DNA of 64,000 bases from Sphingobacterium oryzagri (GTDB taxonomy: Bacteria > Bacteroidota > Bacteroidia > Sphingobacteriales > Sphingobacteriaceae), in the NCBI RefSeq assembly GCF_028736175.1, contig NZ_CP117880.1, positions 930,001 to 994,000 on the forward strand, read 5' to 3'. A program made the position numbers and the translations under genes. This document shows, in pieces, positions 54,359 to 63,773 of the stretch. Within the stretch, counting starts at the first letter, position 1. Each line of letters begins with the position of its first letter. Below the pieces are notes generated by a model that made no database searches, was not told the origin of the DNA, and saw only the letters and a list, made by a program, of their open reading frames with translations.

Positions 54359-54964
54359 TTATGTGGATTTTCCGTAAAGTACAGGATTTAAAGCGGGGTC
54401 GTTGTACATTTTCATTTGTTTGTACACCTTCATGACTTTGCTACCATTTTCAATATCAGCCAGGAGCTCATCAATACTGCGAGATAAGTCCACCCGTTGT
54501 TCCAACAAGATCGTCAACTTATTTTGGCAAGCAACAAGATGCTGTTCATCTGCATCTGTACGCTTGGTTTCTTGCTCCATATGATATATTTTCAAAGCTA
54601 AGATCGACAAACGATCGATTGCCCAAGCCGGACTTTCTGTATTGATGCGTGCGGCGTCTTTGGCAACTACGCCGGCAAATAATTGCAGGTAGTAGCTGTC
54701 AATATACTCTACTGTATCGGTGCGAAACTGATTGGATTCATCGATGCGTCGTTTCCAATACAGCCCTTCTTTAGGATCTATAACGGGATTTCTAACCACA
54801 TCTTCCATGTGCCATTGAACGGTGTCGATCCAACATTTTAAATAAAGCAGATGCGCTAAAGAGCTGCTATCGTGCGGATTGGCAATTGGATGGTCGATGT
54901 GATCGTGCACATGGTAATCATCAATCGCTTGCTGGAATATCTTGTTGGCAATTACGCTAATCAT
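54359..54964 (-). CDS. DUF4254 protein
   Basis: The 201-residue all-helical protein matches the DUF4254 family of Bacteroidota: IFQQAIDDYHVHDHIDHP near the start, LLYLKCWIDTVQWHMEDVVRNP and IDSYYLQLFAGVVAKDAA. These genes regularly sit next to GT9 heptosyltransferases, as here (9 bp apart), but the function is unknown. It may assist LPS core assembly. Confidence 0.88.
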   Translation of the reverse strand: MISVIANKIFQQAIDDYHVHDHIDHPIANPHDSSSLAHLLYLKCWIDTVQWHMEDVVRNPVIDPKEGLYWKRRIDESNQFRTDTVEYIDSYYLQLFAGVVAKDAARINTESPAWAIDRLSILALKIYHMEQETKRTDADEQHLVACQNKLTILLEQRVDLSRSIDELLADIENGSKVMKVYKQMKMYNDPALNPVLYGKST

Positions 54965-55075
54965 AGGCGCAAAGATAATAATAAATTGTAGTTTTTGTGG
55001 ATTGCCCGTTTGCTTGTTCTTTTTCGAAAAAAGAACTATCTGCTGGCTGAAAAGCGGAGTTCCGTTTGGATTTCG

Positions 55076-56542
55076 TTAAAAAAGATTGAGCAGGACATGC
55101 GGAAATAAACCGAATAATACCGTTAATAAAGCCAATATATAGCCGATAATTTCTAAAAATTTGGACGCGGTAGCCGGCTGTGCTGTCGGTTGTTCTGTCT
55201 GCCGTAAAAAGGCATACAATGGGATCCTAAAATAAAAGAAGAGCGAAATGACGGCCGTTAGCGCGCCTACTACCAGCAAGGCCAGAATGGCCAAATCTCC
55301 GGATGATTGATAAAGATCGAAAACGGCAGAGAACACCATCAATTTGCCGATAAAACCAATCGTTGGCGGCAAGCCGATCAGCGAGATCGCGACAACGGTG
55401 AATGCGGTAAACAGCATGGGGAAGCTTTTTCCCAAACCTGCGTATGACTGGAGTTGGGTAGAACCTGTTTGCTGTTCCAACCGATCGATGAAAATGAACG
55501 TCGCTAAGTTCATGATGACGTAAGCAACCATGTAGAACATTAAATAGCTGTGCGCATCTTGGTAGGCAAAGATAGCCATCATTAGAAAACCCGTGTGTCC
55601 AATAGACGAATAAGCCATCATGCGTTTTACATCACGCTGCCGTAAGGCTGCAAGATTTCCGACCAACATGCTTGCTATAGCCACTACGATAACAAGCCAC
55701 ACGCTGAGTTCGGAAAAGAAAAATGCGGTAGACGACCAGGCTTGATACAGTCTGGTAAACAAGATGAGTGCGCCAACTTTTGGCACCGTAGAAAGGAAGG
55801 CTGTAATAGCTGTTGGCGAACCTTGGTAGACATCAGGGCTCCAAAGATGAAACGGAACGAAGCTTAATTTAAATCCGATACCAACAAAAACGAAAAACAG
55901 CGCAAGCACCAAGATACTTTGCGGAGCAACCATTAAACCTTGCATATGTTGCGCAGATTGAAAGTCAAGATCGCCTGTGAGTCCGTATATCAACGATAAA
56001 CCGTAAAGCATCACGGCGGCACAGACAGATCCAAAGAGCGCATACTTCATGGCGGCTTCAGATTGTGCCTTATTGCCCGAAAAATAACCGACCAGTACGT
56101 AAGAAGCGATCGATACCGTTTCGATTCCGATAAATAACAAGAGCCAGTTGCTGCTGCTACTCAAAATATTTACGCCTAAGGTCGCGGCGAGCAATACGCT
56201 GTACACATCGCCGTTATTGTTTTCGCGGTGTCGCTGTTGTATAAAGATTGCTGTAATAATAGCGCCGGCGGTGATTACCATGCGAGCTTGTGTGCCGAGA
56301 GTGTCTACGAGCCACATTCCCGAAAAGCCGCTTGCTGAAATGTTGAGCTGTTCTGTAAGGAAAAATAGGGTAATCAGCATGCTGCATATCGTCAGTACAA
56401 AAGTGCTCATTTGCCATCTTTTTTCTAGAAAAAGTGCACAAAGTATACTGCAGATAAAGCCGATGATAAGGGCGAGTTCGGGTTTGAATAATGGAACTGC
56501 CGCAATGATTTGATCGAGTATGGTGCTAATGGAAACGTTCAC
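55076..56542 (-). CDS. nuoN: NADH-quinone oxidoreductase subunit N
   Basis: An antiporter-like proton-pumping subunit of complex I, with 488 residues and about 14 membrane helices. KLSFVPFHLWSPDVYQGSPTAITAFLSTVPK and LRQRDVKRMMAYSSIGHTGFLMM contain the key lysines and the helix-7/8 motifs. The frame begins with GTG (GTG AAC GTT TCC); no ATG lies nearby, so GTG is the start. It is the last nuo gene, 19 bp after nuoM. Confidence 0.95.
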   Translation of the reverse strand: MNVSISTILDQIIAAVPLFKPELALIIGFICSILCALFLEKRWQMSTFVLTICSMLITLFFLTEQLNISASGFSGMWLVDTLGTQARMVITAGAIITAIFIQQRHRENNNGDVYSVLLAATLGVNILSSSSNWLLLFIGIETVSIASYVLVGYFSGNKAQSEAAMKYALFGSVCAAVMLYGLSLIYGLTGDLDFQSAQHMQGLMVAPQSILVLALFFVFVGIGFKLSFVPFHLWSPDVYQGSPTAITAFLSTVPKVGALILFTRLYQAWSSTAFFFSELSVWLVIVVAIASMLVGNLAALRQRDVKRMMAYSSIGHTGFLMMAIFAYQDAHSYLMFYMVAYVIMNLATFIFIDRLEQQTGSTQLQSYAGLGKSFPMLFTAFTVVAISLIGLPPTIGFIGKLMVFSAVFDLYQSSGDLAILALLVVGALTAVISLFFYFRIPLYAFLRQTEQPTAQPATASKFLEIIGYILALLTVLFGLFPHVLLNLF

Positions 56543-56561
56543 GATATAATGCTATTAAGAC

Positions 56562-58166
56562 CTATAAGTAGGGTTTAATGACTTCAAGTAGTTGGAGAAC
56601 CGATGCATTCAGCTTATGGAATACCAGCGATGGCATAATGCCAAGCAATAAGGCAAGCGTTAGCGCTGGAAATAAAATAAACTGTTCTCTTCGGTTTAGA
56701 TCGGTCAATGCGCGGTGCCAGGCTTTTCCGCCTTGTAGCCGTGTCTCTCCGAAAAACATACGCTGCAAGGTCCATAAAAAATAAGCCGCACTCAGTAATA
56801 TGCCGATAGAGCCGCCTAAGGCCATCCAACGTGGAATGCCTGTTGACATACTTTCGGCATTGAAAGCGCCAATGATGACGAAGGCCTCACCAATAAATGC
56901 CGAAAAGCCAGGTAATCCGAGCGATGCAAAAAATGCAATCGCTACGTAAGCTGTATATTTGGGCATGATACTGGCTAAGCCACGAAAGTTATAAATATAC
57001 CGATCGTGCACGCGGTCGTAAATCACACCGACCAAGAAAAACAGTGCAGCGCTAAGGAAACCATGCGATACCATCTGAAACATGGCGCCTGAAAGACCTT
57101 CGGCGGTCAACGAAGCGATGCCCAAGAGCACAAAGCCCATATGTGATACCGATGAATAGGCAATCATTCGTTTCAGATCTTTTTGTGCCAATGCATTGAG
57201 CGCGCCGTATAAGATGGAAACAACACCGATGAGCGCAATCCACCAGTTGGCTTGTGCTGCGACATCTGGAAAAATGCTGTAACATATACGGATGATACCA
57301 TAACCACCGATCTTCAGCAAGATTCCAGCAAGAATAATGGATACGGGTGTTGGTGCTTCGACGTGTGCATCGGGCAGCCAGGTATGCAAAGGAACAATAG
57401 GAACCTTGATAGCAAATGCGAAAAACAAAACGACGAAGCCGATCATACGCGCCGGCACACCGAAAATCTCGTGGTAATTGCTCAGCAAGCTGAAAAATGA
57501 ACCATCGCTGTAATTGTTCGGGTCCATCATGAGTAACATGTTGAACGTATGCGCGCCTGTGGCGGGGTTAACGACCGAAAAGTACAGGCCAACAATAACC
57601 AGCAACATCAAAACGGAACCCAATAGCGTATAAATGAAAAACTTGATAGCCGCATATTCCCGACGCTCACCGCCCCAAATACCAATCAGGAAGTAGAGTG
57701 GGAGCAACATGACTTCGTAAAACACGTAGAAAAGGAAAAAATCCAGGGCGGAAAATATGCCCATAACGGCCATATTCAATAGCATCAATAAAGCAAAATA
57801 GCCTTTTGGACTTTTTTCTACCTGCCAGGAAGCTCCTATTCCCATCAACATCACGAGCGTACTTAACACGAGTAGGGGCAACGAAATGCCGTCGATACCG
57901 ATAAAATAGTCGATTTCTAACTGGCCGATCGCACCAAGATCTAAACGTATCCAGGATAATTGCTCTACAAATTGATATCCGGCCGCTTGATTAATGCCGC
58001 CCAGATGTGGATCAAATTGTTGATATAAAAAGAGAGATAATGCAAATTGAACAACGGTGAAGCCCAACGCAATATATTTATAGCTTGCCCGCGCAGCGGA
58101 TGGCAAGGCTAAAATCAGCAAAGTAGCAACAAGCGGTAGAAATATGAGTATGGATAGTAAGCCCAT
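56562..58166 (-). CDS. nuoM: NADH-quinone oxidoreductase subunit M
   Basis: The protein has 534 residues and about 14 membrane helices. It has the glutamate of helix 5 in FLFYVFYEVMLLPLYFLIG, KVPIVPLHTWLPDAHVEAPTPVSIILAGILLK, and QKDLKRMIAYSSVSHMGFVLLG. It is the second antiporter-like subunit; its ATG follows the nuoL stop by two bases. Confidence 0.96.
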   Translation of the reverse strand: MGLLSILIFLPLVATLLILALPSAARASYKYIALGFTVVQFALSLFLYQQFDPHLGGINQAAGYQFVEQLSWIRLDLGAIGQLEIDYFIGIDGISLPLLVLSTLVMLMGIGASWQVEKSPKGYFALLMLLNMAVMGIFSALDFFLFYVFYEVMLLPLYFLIGIWGGERREYAAIKFFIYTLLGSVLMLLVIVGLYFSVVNPATGAHTFNMLLMMDPNNYSDGSFFSLLSNYHEIFGVPARMIGFVVLFFAFAIKVPIVPLHTWLPDAHVEAPTPVSIILAGILLKIGGYGIIRICYSIFPDVAAQANWWIALIGVVSILYGALNALAQKDLKRMIAYSSVSHMGFVLLGIASLTAEGLSGAMFQMVSHGFLSAALFFLVGVIYDRVHDRYIYNFRGLASIMPKYTAYVAIAFFASLGLPGFSAFIGEAFVIIGAFNAESMSTGIPRWMALGGSIGILLSAAYFLWTLQRMFFGETRLQGGKAWHRALTDLNRREQFILFPALTLALLLGIMPSLVFHKLNASVLQLLEVIKPYL

Positions 58167-58168
58167 TT

Positions 58169-60178
58169 CTATTTAATTAACAAATAAAGAATTCCCAAAA
58201 TAACGATAGCCAGCGCAAAGCCGAAATAACCTTGGAGCTGTCCGTTTTGTACATGTCTAACGAGATGGCCGAGATAATAGGCGCTGTTGGCTACCAAGTT
58301 GACGAAGCCATCCACCATTTTTTTATCAATCCAGTGCATGGCTCCTGATAGGCGCAAGGTGAAATAGGTGAAAAATTTAGTGAGCCCATCCACAACTGAT
58401 CGATCAAAACGATAGAGAATATGACTTAGGCGTACGCTGCTTTTTACAAAGACAGCGTCGTTAAATTCGTTGATGTACCCCTGCTTATTGGCGAAGCGTA
58501 CCCATTTGTTATCAGCACTTAGCGGATATTTTTGCTTAACATACCAACGCCAGCCGATGGCCCAGGCTGCGATAGCGCCTAAAGTCAAAAAAATCGGAAC
58601 AATTGTATGCAGGATGTGCACGGCCGGCATACTATTTTCAACGTGAAACGTATGGAGTATCCAGGCACTGTGGTAATCCAACGGATGCCATGCAAAAAAT
58701 AAGAACAGACTACATATTGCTAAAAACAACATGGGATAAAGCATGCTGCGCGGAGCATCGTGTATAGCTGGTTTACCACCGTCTACCGTTTGCTGTGCAA
58801 AGGAGCCAAAAAATGTTTTAAAGAGTAATCTGCCGATATAAAAGGCGGTCAATATACTCACCAATATGAGCACTACCGGAATAATCATGTGTAGACCGCC
58901 TTGATGTATTCCCCATTCCAATGCACGAATAATGATGCTGTCTTTGGAAAGAAAACCCGAGGTTAGCGGAAATCCGGCCAACGCGAGGGAGGCGACGAGC
59001 ATGCAAATAAATGTTTTGGGCATGTAACGGCGCAAAGCACCCATATTACGCATATCCTGCGGATCAAAATCCAGTTGCTGCTGTTCTTTAAAATGCACCA
59101 TTTCGTGGATCACAGCCCCCGCCGAAAGGAATAGTAAACATTTAAAGAAGGCGTGTGTCGCCAAATGAAACATGGCACTGTCCCAAGCGCCAATGCCTAC
59201 AGCTACCATCATAAATCCAAGTTGAGAAATGGTAGAAAAGGCTAAGATCTTTTTTATATCGTACTGTCCTAACGCAAACACAGCCGCAGAAGCAGCGGTG
59301 ATCGTGCCGATAATGCTAATAACGAACAGTACGCCGCTGTTGAATAACGGGAACACCGTGCAAAGTAAAAATACGCCTGCCGCCACCATCGTCGCTGCGT
59401 GGATTAAGGAGGAGACGGCGGTAGGTCCTTCCATAGCATCGGGTAACCAAACATGTAAAGGAAATTGTGCCGATTTGGCCATTGCTCCCAGAAAGAAAAC
59501 GAGACCGGCAAAGGTTACCCAACCGTCATTTTTGTCAAGCGCTTGTACAAGGCCTGTTTTATCAAAGAGCGCTACCAAATCAAGTGTGCCCATGTTGGCG
59601 TATACCAAGGCAATCCCGATAAGAAAACCAATATCGCCGATACGGTTGATCAGAAAAGCCTTTTTATTGGCCGCCACAGCAGCAGCGCGCGTGAACCAAA
59701 AACCAATAAGCAGGTAGGAAGCAAAACCTACAAGCTCCCAGAAGATATACAGCTGCAATAAGTTGACGGAAATTGTGAGGCCAAGCATGGCAAAGCAAAA
59801 TAAACTGAGATACATCCAATAACGGTGCAAGCCAGGATCGCCTTTCATGTAAGCGCGCGAGTAGATGTGCACTGGCAACGCGATGAGGCAAACGATGAGC
59901 TGCATCAACACGGTGAGGTTATTTAATAATATGCCCACTTCGAACGACTGTTGGCCGATTGTAAACCAATGCATTCGCTCAACGATGCTGCCGCTATTCC
60001 ATACGGTGGTGAAAACGAAAAAAAAGCTGAGGATGGTGCTAATCACGATGGCTAACAAGGCTATATTGCCTTGCGTCGATTTTTTACCAAAAATGGCCTG
60101 TAACAAAAATGCGATGAAAGGCATGAGCACCACCAGGATGCTCGCAACGATTGGCGATATGTTAAGCAAGGCGTTCAC
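58169..60178 (-). CDS. nuoL: NADH-quinone oxidoreductase subunit L
   Basis: The protein has 669 residues. YIFWELVGFASYLLIGFWFTR, SAQFPLHVWLPDAMEGPTAVSSLIHAATMV and QYDIKKILAFSTISQLGFMMVA are the antiporter-core motifs; the C-terminal 130 residues include the amphipathic lateral helix and final membrane helix that clamp the membrane arm. It starts with GTG at 60178, one base after the nuoK stop, with no alternative ATG. Confidence 0.96.
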   Translation of the reverse strand: MNALLNISPIVASILVVLMPFIAFLLQAIFGKKSTQGNIALLAIVISTILSFFFVFTTVWNSGSIVERMHWFTIGQQSFEVGILLNNLTVLMQLIVCLIALPVHIYSRAYMKGDPGLHRYWMYLSLFCFAMLGLTISVNLLQLYIFWELVGFASYLLIGFWFTRAAAVAANKKAFLINRIGDIGFLIGIALVYANMGTLDLVALFDKTGLVQALDKNDGWVTFAGLVFFLGAMAKSAQFPLHVWLPDAMEGPTAVSSLIHAATMVAAGVFLLCTVFPLFNSGVLFVISIIGTITAASAAVFALGQYDIKKILAFSTISQLGFMMVAVGIGAWDSAMFHLATHAFFKCLLFLSAGAVIHEMVHFKEQQQLDFDPQDMRNMGALRRYMPKTFICMLVASLALAGFPLTSGFLSKDSIIIRALEWGIHQGGLHMIIPVVLILVSILTAFYIGRLLFKTFFGSFAQQTVDGGKPAIHDAPRSMLYPMLFLAICSLFLFFAWHPLDYHSAWILHTFHVENSMPAVHILHTIVPIFLTLGAIAAWAIGWRWYVKQKYPLSADNKWVRFANKQGYINEFNDAVFVKSSVRLSHILYRFDRSVVDGLTKFFTYFTLRLSGAMHWIDKKMVDGFVNLVANSAYYLGHLVRHVQNGQLQGYFGFALAIVILGILYLLIK

Positions 60179-60179
60179 G

Positions 60180-60485
60180 TTAGTCTTTTAGCTCGTTTAC
60201 GTTGGATGGATTGATGGTTTTAAAATGACGATATACATTTAAGATAATAGCCAGCCCGACAGCCACGGCTGCCGCTGCGAGTACGATCGCAAAAAGAGCG
60301 AAGACTTGCCCCGCGTAATTCACATTATCATAACGCGAGAATGCAACAAAATTAAGGATGGATGCATTGATCATCAACTCCACGCCAACCAAAATCATAA
60401 TCGCATTTTTCTTGGCTAATACCGCGTAAAGACCGATGCAGAAAATAATGGCGCTCACCACAAGGAAATGGGTTATGGTAATCAT
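60180..60485 (-). CDS. nuoK: NADH-quinone oxidoreductase subunit K
   Basis: This 101-residue, three-helix subunit has the two membrane glutamates in MILVGVELMINASILNFVAF and ALFAIVLAAAAVAVGLAIIL, which form part of the proton path. Its ATG overlaps the nuoJ stop as ATGA, so the two are translationally coupled. Confidence 0.96.
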   Translation of the reverse strand: MITITHFLVVSAIIFCIGLYAVLAKKNAIMILVGVELMINASILNFVAFSRYDNVNYAGQVFALFAIVLAAAAVAVGLAIILNVYRHFKTINPSNVNELKD

Positions 60486-61030
60486 TTATTTTCCTCCTTT
60501 CTGGATAAATGTGCCGCGCCGATCAAAGCCATCATCAGAAAGATGGATATGACTTCAAAAGGCAACACATACTGCGTCATAAACTTGAAGCCCAAGGCCT
60601 GTATATTGTTGTCTGTCGATAGAATTATGCTCTGCTTGCGCTCGGCACGCACTATCCATTCGGGCATCTCTTCTGCCCAGCGGATAAAACTGTAGAGCAT
60701 GACTCCCAAAAATGCGAGTGACAGGCCGATCGATTGCCAGTTGGGCAGTGAAATAAATTGCTGCTTTACCGATTGCAGATCCTGCAATAACTCTTTGCTC
60801 GAAAGCATAAATGCAAAGATCAGGAGGATCAACACGCCACCAACATATACTAATATTTGGGTGATGGCGACAAAATCTGCCAATGCAAAGAGGTAAAGCC
60901 CCGCCATAGCAAACAGCACAATAAACAAGAGAAAGAGGGCACGCGCCGTATTTCGGATATTCACCAAGAGGAGCGCCGACGAAATGGCCATAGCAGCAAA
61001 CGCATAAAATAAAAGCAGATCGATAGGCAT
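60482..61030 (-). CDS. nuoJ: NADH-quinone oxidoreductase subunit J
   Basis: The protein has 182 residues and five membrane helices. FADFVAITQILVYVGGVLILLIFAFML is represented by the conserved VYVGGVLILLIFAFML segment (the pi-bulge helix). The start shares one base with the nuoI stop (TAATG). The loop after helix 4 (residues about 115-135) is longer than in E. coli. Confidence 0.95.
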   Translation of the reverse strand: MPIDLLLFYAFAAMAISSALLLVNIRNTARALFLLFIVLFAMAGLYLFALADFVAITQILVYVGGVLILLIFAFMLSSKELLQDLQSVKQQFISLPNWQSIGLSLAFLGVMLYSFIRWAEEMPEWIVRAERKQSIILSTDNNIQALGFKFMTQYVLPFEVISIFLMMALIGAAHLSRKEENK

Positions 61031-61593
61031 TATCTTTTCTTAGCCGCCTCCTTTTCAGCTTGAAATTTTGTCCATTCTTCTTTGCGCTGTTCTACCTCCT
61101 GGTCTGACATGTCTGAAAAGCCATAGATCAGGTCGGTGAGCTTTTGCGTAGTTCGATCGTATTGATTGGTCATCGTGATGCATTCGGTGGGGCATACTAC
61201 GGTGCATAAGCCACAATACATGCACTTCGCCATGTCGATATCAAATTTTGCCGGATACAACCTTTTTACGCTTCCGTCGGATGTTTTTCCGATCGCTTCC
61301 GGCGATTTGATCGCTTGTATATCGATACAATCTACCGGACAGGCTTTTGCACAAAGGTCGCAGACAATACAATCGTCAATTTCAACTTCCAGTTGATAGC
61401 GTGCCACTTCCGGGATGGGCATTCGCTCTTTTGGGTACTGTACGGTGGCGACGCCTTCCTGCTGTTTGAAATAGTTTTCATCGCGGACATCTAAAATCGC
61501 ACGCGACTTTCTCGCCGCAAAGAGGTGGCGAACGGTTAACGTTAATCCCTTAACAGCCGTTAAAAATCCCTGTATAGTCGTTTTTAGTACCAA
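61030..61593 (-). CDS. nuoI: NADH-quinone oxidoreductase subunit I (2 x [4Fe-4S])
   Basis: The protein has 187 residues with two ferredoxin clusters: CIVCDLCAKACPVDCIDI and CMYCGLCTVVCPTECITM, which pass electrons toward the quinone site. The apparent start is TTG at 61593: it stands one codon after the nuoH stop, in the same reading frame, and no ATG occurs before the first cluster. An early start is needed for the N-terminal amphipathic segment GFLTAVKGLTLTVRHLF. Confidence 0.93.
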   Translation of the reverse strand: MVLKTTIQGFLTAVKGLTLTVRHLFAARKSRAILDVRDENYFKQQEGVATVQYPKERMPIPEVARYQLEVEIDDCIVCDLCAKACPVDCIDIQAIKSPEAIGKTSDGSVKRLYPAKFDIDMAKCMYCGLCTVVCPTECITMTNQYDRTTQKLTDLIYGFSDMSDQEVEQRKEEWTKFQAEKEAAKKR

Positions 61594-61596
61594 ATC

Positions 61597-62670
61597 TTAC
61601 AGCATTACGATTATTCTCCACAAACCGGATATGGCTAAACATACGAAGGCCACCGGAATTAATACTTTCCAACAAAGTGTCATCAATTGATCCGCTCGAA
61701 AGCGGGGTAAGGTCCAACGGATCCACATCTGCACGCCAACGATAGTCAATGATTTTAGCAAAGTCCAGAAAATGCCCCATCCCAAACCTGTCGTCCAGTC
61801 GGCAAGCCGAATCGAACCGATGTTTGGAAGCATACTGTTCCAGCCGCCCAAAAAGATAACTGCCCCTAATACGGCTACCAAAAACATCATGGCGTATTCC
61901 GCCAAAAAAAGAAATGCAAATTTAATACCGCCGTATTCGGTATGGAAACCGCCAATCAACTCGGATTCGGCTTCCGGAATATCAAAAGGTGCACGATTAC
62001 ATTCTGCCAATGACGCAATAAAGAAAATGACGTACACGATCAGTAGGTGTGGTGCTTGAAAGATATGCCAGGCGAAAATACCTCCGACATCAGTAACGTC
62101 CCAAAACCCCATAAAGTAAATCGGCGTTGGCGAGTTAATACCTTGCAGGTAGGCAATATCATTCAGGTTTAACGTTTGCGTGATCATAACGGCGGCAATC
62201 AGTGATAATCCGACCGGAATTTCGTAGGAAACCATCTGCGCAATCGCACGAATGGCGCCGAGTAAAGAATACTTATTGTTTGATCCCCACCCTGCCATCA
62301 AAATACCAATAGCATCGATAGAAACAACGGCCATGATAAAGAAGAGACCCGTATTGGTGTTGGCCGGAATGAAATCTGGCGCCCACGGTATAACGCTGAA
62401 ACCGATGAATACTGCTGTGAAAATGACGATGGGAGCCAGCGCAAACAATACCTTGTCTGCTGCAGAGGGGGTGATAAATTCTTTTTGGAGCAATTTCAGA
62501 ATATCGGCCATGGTTTGCACCAGACCGTATTTTCCTGTCTCCATCGGCCCTAATCGATCTTGTACAAAACCCGCAATTTTACGCTCCGCATAAACTGCAA
62601 ACAACGTAAAGCCCGCGATAAATAGGAATATGGCGATCGGTACTGCGATATGAACGATAAATTCGGACAA
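61597..62670 (-). CDS. nuoH: NADH-quinone oxidoreductase subunit H
   Basis: It is the membrane subunit at the quinone cavity. AVYAERKIAGFVQDRLGPMETGKYGLVQTMADILKLLQKE is the canonical N-terminal region, and AFDIPEAESELIGGFHTEYGG and RWTLPRFRADQLM are conserved loops. No ATG or GTG is available: TTG at 62670 places AERK at the usual distance from the N-terminus (357 residues), and a second TTG at 62706 is the alternative. It is the first nuo gene here; nuoA-G are not upstream. Confidence 0.93.
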   Translation of the reverse strand: MSEFIVHIAVPIAIFLFIAGFTLFAVYAERKIAGFVQDRLGPMETGKYGLVQTMADILKLLQKEFITPSAADKVLFALAPIVIFTAVFIGFSVIPWAPDFIPANTNTGLFFIMAVVSIDAIGILMAGWGSNNKYSLLGAIRAIAQMVSYEIPVGLSLIAAVMITQTLNLNDIAYLQGINSPTPIYFMGFWDVTDVGGIFAWHIFQAPHLLIVYVIFFIASLAECNRAPFDIPEAESELIGGFHTEYGGIKFAFLFLAEYAMMFLVAVLGAVIFLGGWNSMLPNIGSIRLADWTTGLGWGIFWTLLKSLTIVGVQMWIRWTLPRFRADQLMTLCWKVLIPVAFVCLAISGLWRIIVML

Positions 62671-62909
62671 ATTTACTTTTTTAGAATAATTCTTAATTGG
62701 ATGCAAACATACATAAAACGTTGCAAAAGCTCATAAAAATAGACAAAATATACTAATGTAGTAGATAATTTGTTTGGGCTATGACAGAAAGATGATGGAT
62801 GAAAGATAGCGTTATTTTGCCAGCATGGTGTGTAGATAACAAGGCGCATTGTAGCGTTCTGCGTAAACCTTTCGTTCTCCGGATTGTCTTATTTAATAAA
62901 AGAAGAAAT

Positions 62910-63692
62910 ATGAGAATAGTAAATATTGGTTTTTTGATGGTGATGGTGTTTTTGTTCGCTAGCTGCGCATCACGCAAGACTGGATCGACTGCATCGACAG
63001 ACGGCGTTTCGATTACCGGTCAACAATGGCAATTGATAGAGTTAAAAGGAAAGGCCGTGCCTGCAAAAGTAAACGGGAAAATGCCGTATCTGCTGTTTTC
63101 TGAGGAAGATGGACGTTACAGCGCCACAGGTGGTTGTAATGGTATAGGCGGTGAATACACGTTAGCTAAAAACAATGGCCTGAAATTTTCGAAGGGAATG
63201 TCTACGATGATGGCTTGCGAAAATATGGAGATTGAAAATGGCTTACGACAGGTTTTTGAACAAGCTAGTCGCTATGCTGTAGACGGAAATAGCTTGCTGC
63301 TGTATGGAGACGGTGAAACGCAACTTGCAAAATTTGTGGCACTCGTTGATCAAACAGATAAGCTGACCGGTACCTGGGAACTTGATTACGTGATGGAACC
63401 TGGAAGCTCATTTGATTCTTTATACGCAGCGAAGAAGCCAACGATCACGTTTGATGTGGTGAATATGAAATTGAACGGCAACAGCAGCTGCAATAACTTT
63501 TCGGGTAAACTAGACGTGAAAGGCAACCAACTTAATTTTGGCCCGATGGCGGCGACCAGAATGGCTTGTCCGGGAGCTGGCGAACAAGTATTTTTTAACC
63601 ATTTGGAACGCGTAAACGCGTACGATGTGCAGGGCGACACCCTCACCATGATTATGGGCGATATCGTGGTGATGCGCTGGAAAAGAAAGTAA
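62910..63692 (+). CDS. META-domain lipoprotein
   Basis: The start MRIVNIGFLMVMVFLFASCAS at 62910 gives 260 residues with a lipobox (FASC) for an outer-membrane lipoprotein. Two META domains follow: WQLIELKGKAVPAKVNGKMPYL ... ATGGCNGIGGEY ... MACENMEIENGL, and TGTWELDYVMEPG ... GNSSCNNFSGKL ... TRMACPGAGEQVFFNHL. META domains (HslJ-like) are tied to stress or antibiotic tolerance; the specific role is not known. It is divergent from nuoH. Confidence 0.9.
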   Translation: MRIVNIGFLMVMVFLFASCASRKTGSTASTDGVSITGQQWQLIELKGKAVPAKVNGKMPYLLFSEEDGRYSATGGCNGIGGEYTLAKNNGLKFSKGMSTMMACENMEIENGLRQVFEQASRYAVDGNSLLLYGDGETQLAKFVALVDQTDKLTGTWELDYVMEPGSSFDSLYAAKKPTITFDVVNMKLNGNSSCNNFSGKLDVKGNQLNFGPMAATRMACPGAGEQVFFNHLERVNAYDVQGDTLTMIMGDIVVMRWKRK

Positions 63693-63720
63693 ACTGTTTA
63701 GATCTTAAAATCGAGGCATA

Positions 63721-63754
63721 AAAAAAGCGCAGATCATTCGTCTGCGCTTTTTTT
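63721..63754. terminator. bidirectional terminator between META lipoprotein and citrate synthase genes
   Basis: Stem AAAAAAGCGCAGA pairs with TCTGCGCTTTTTT across a 7-base loop, with U-runs on both strands. It is placed between two convergent genes. Confidence 0.94.
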
Positions 63755-63773
63755 ATGTATGGACTAATTGTAC

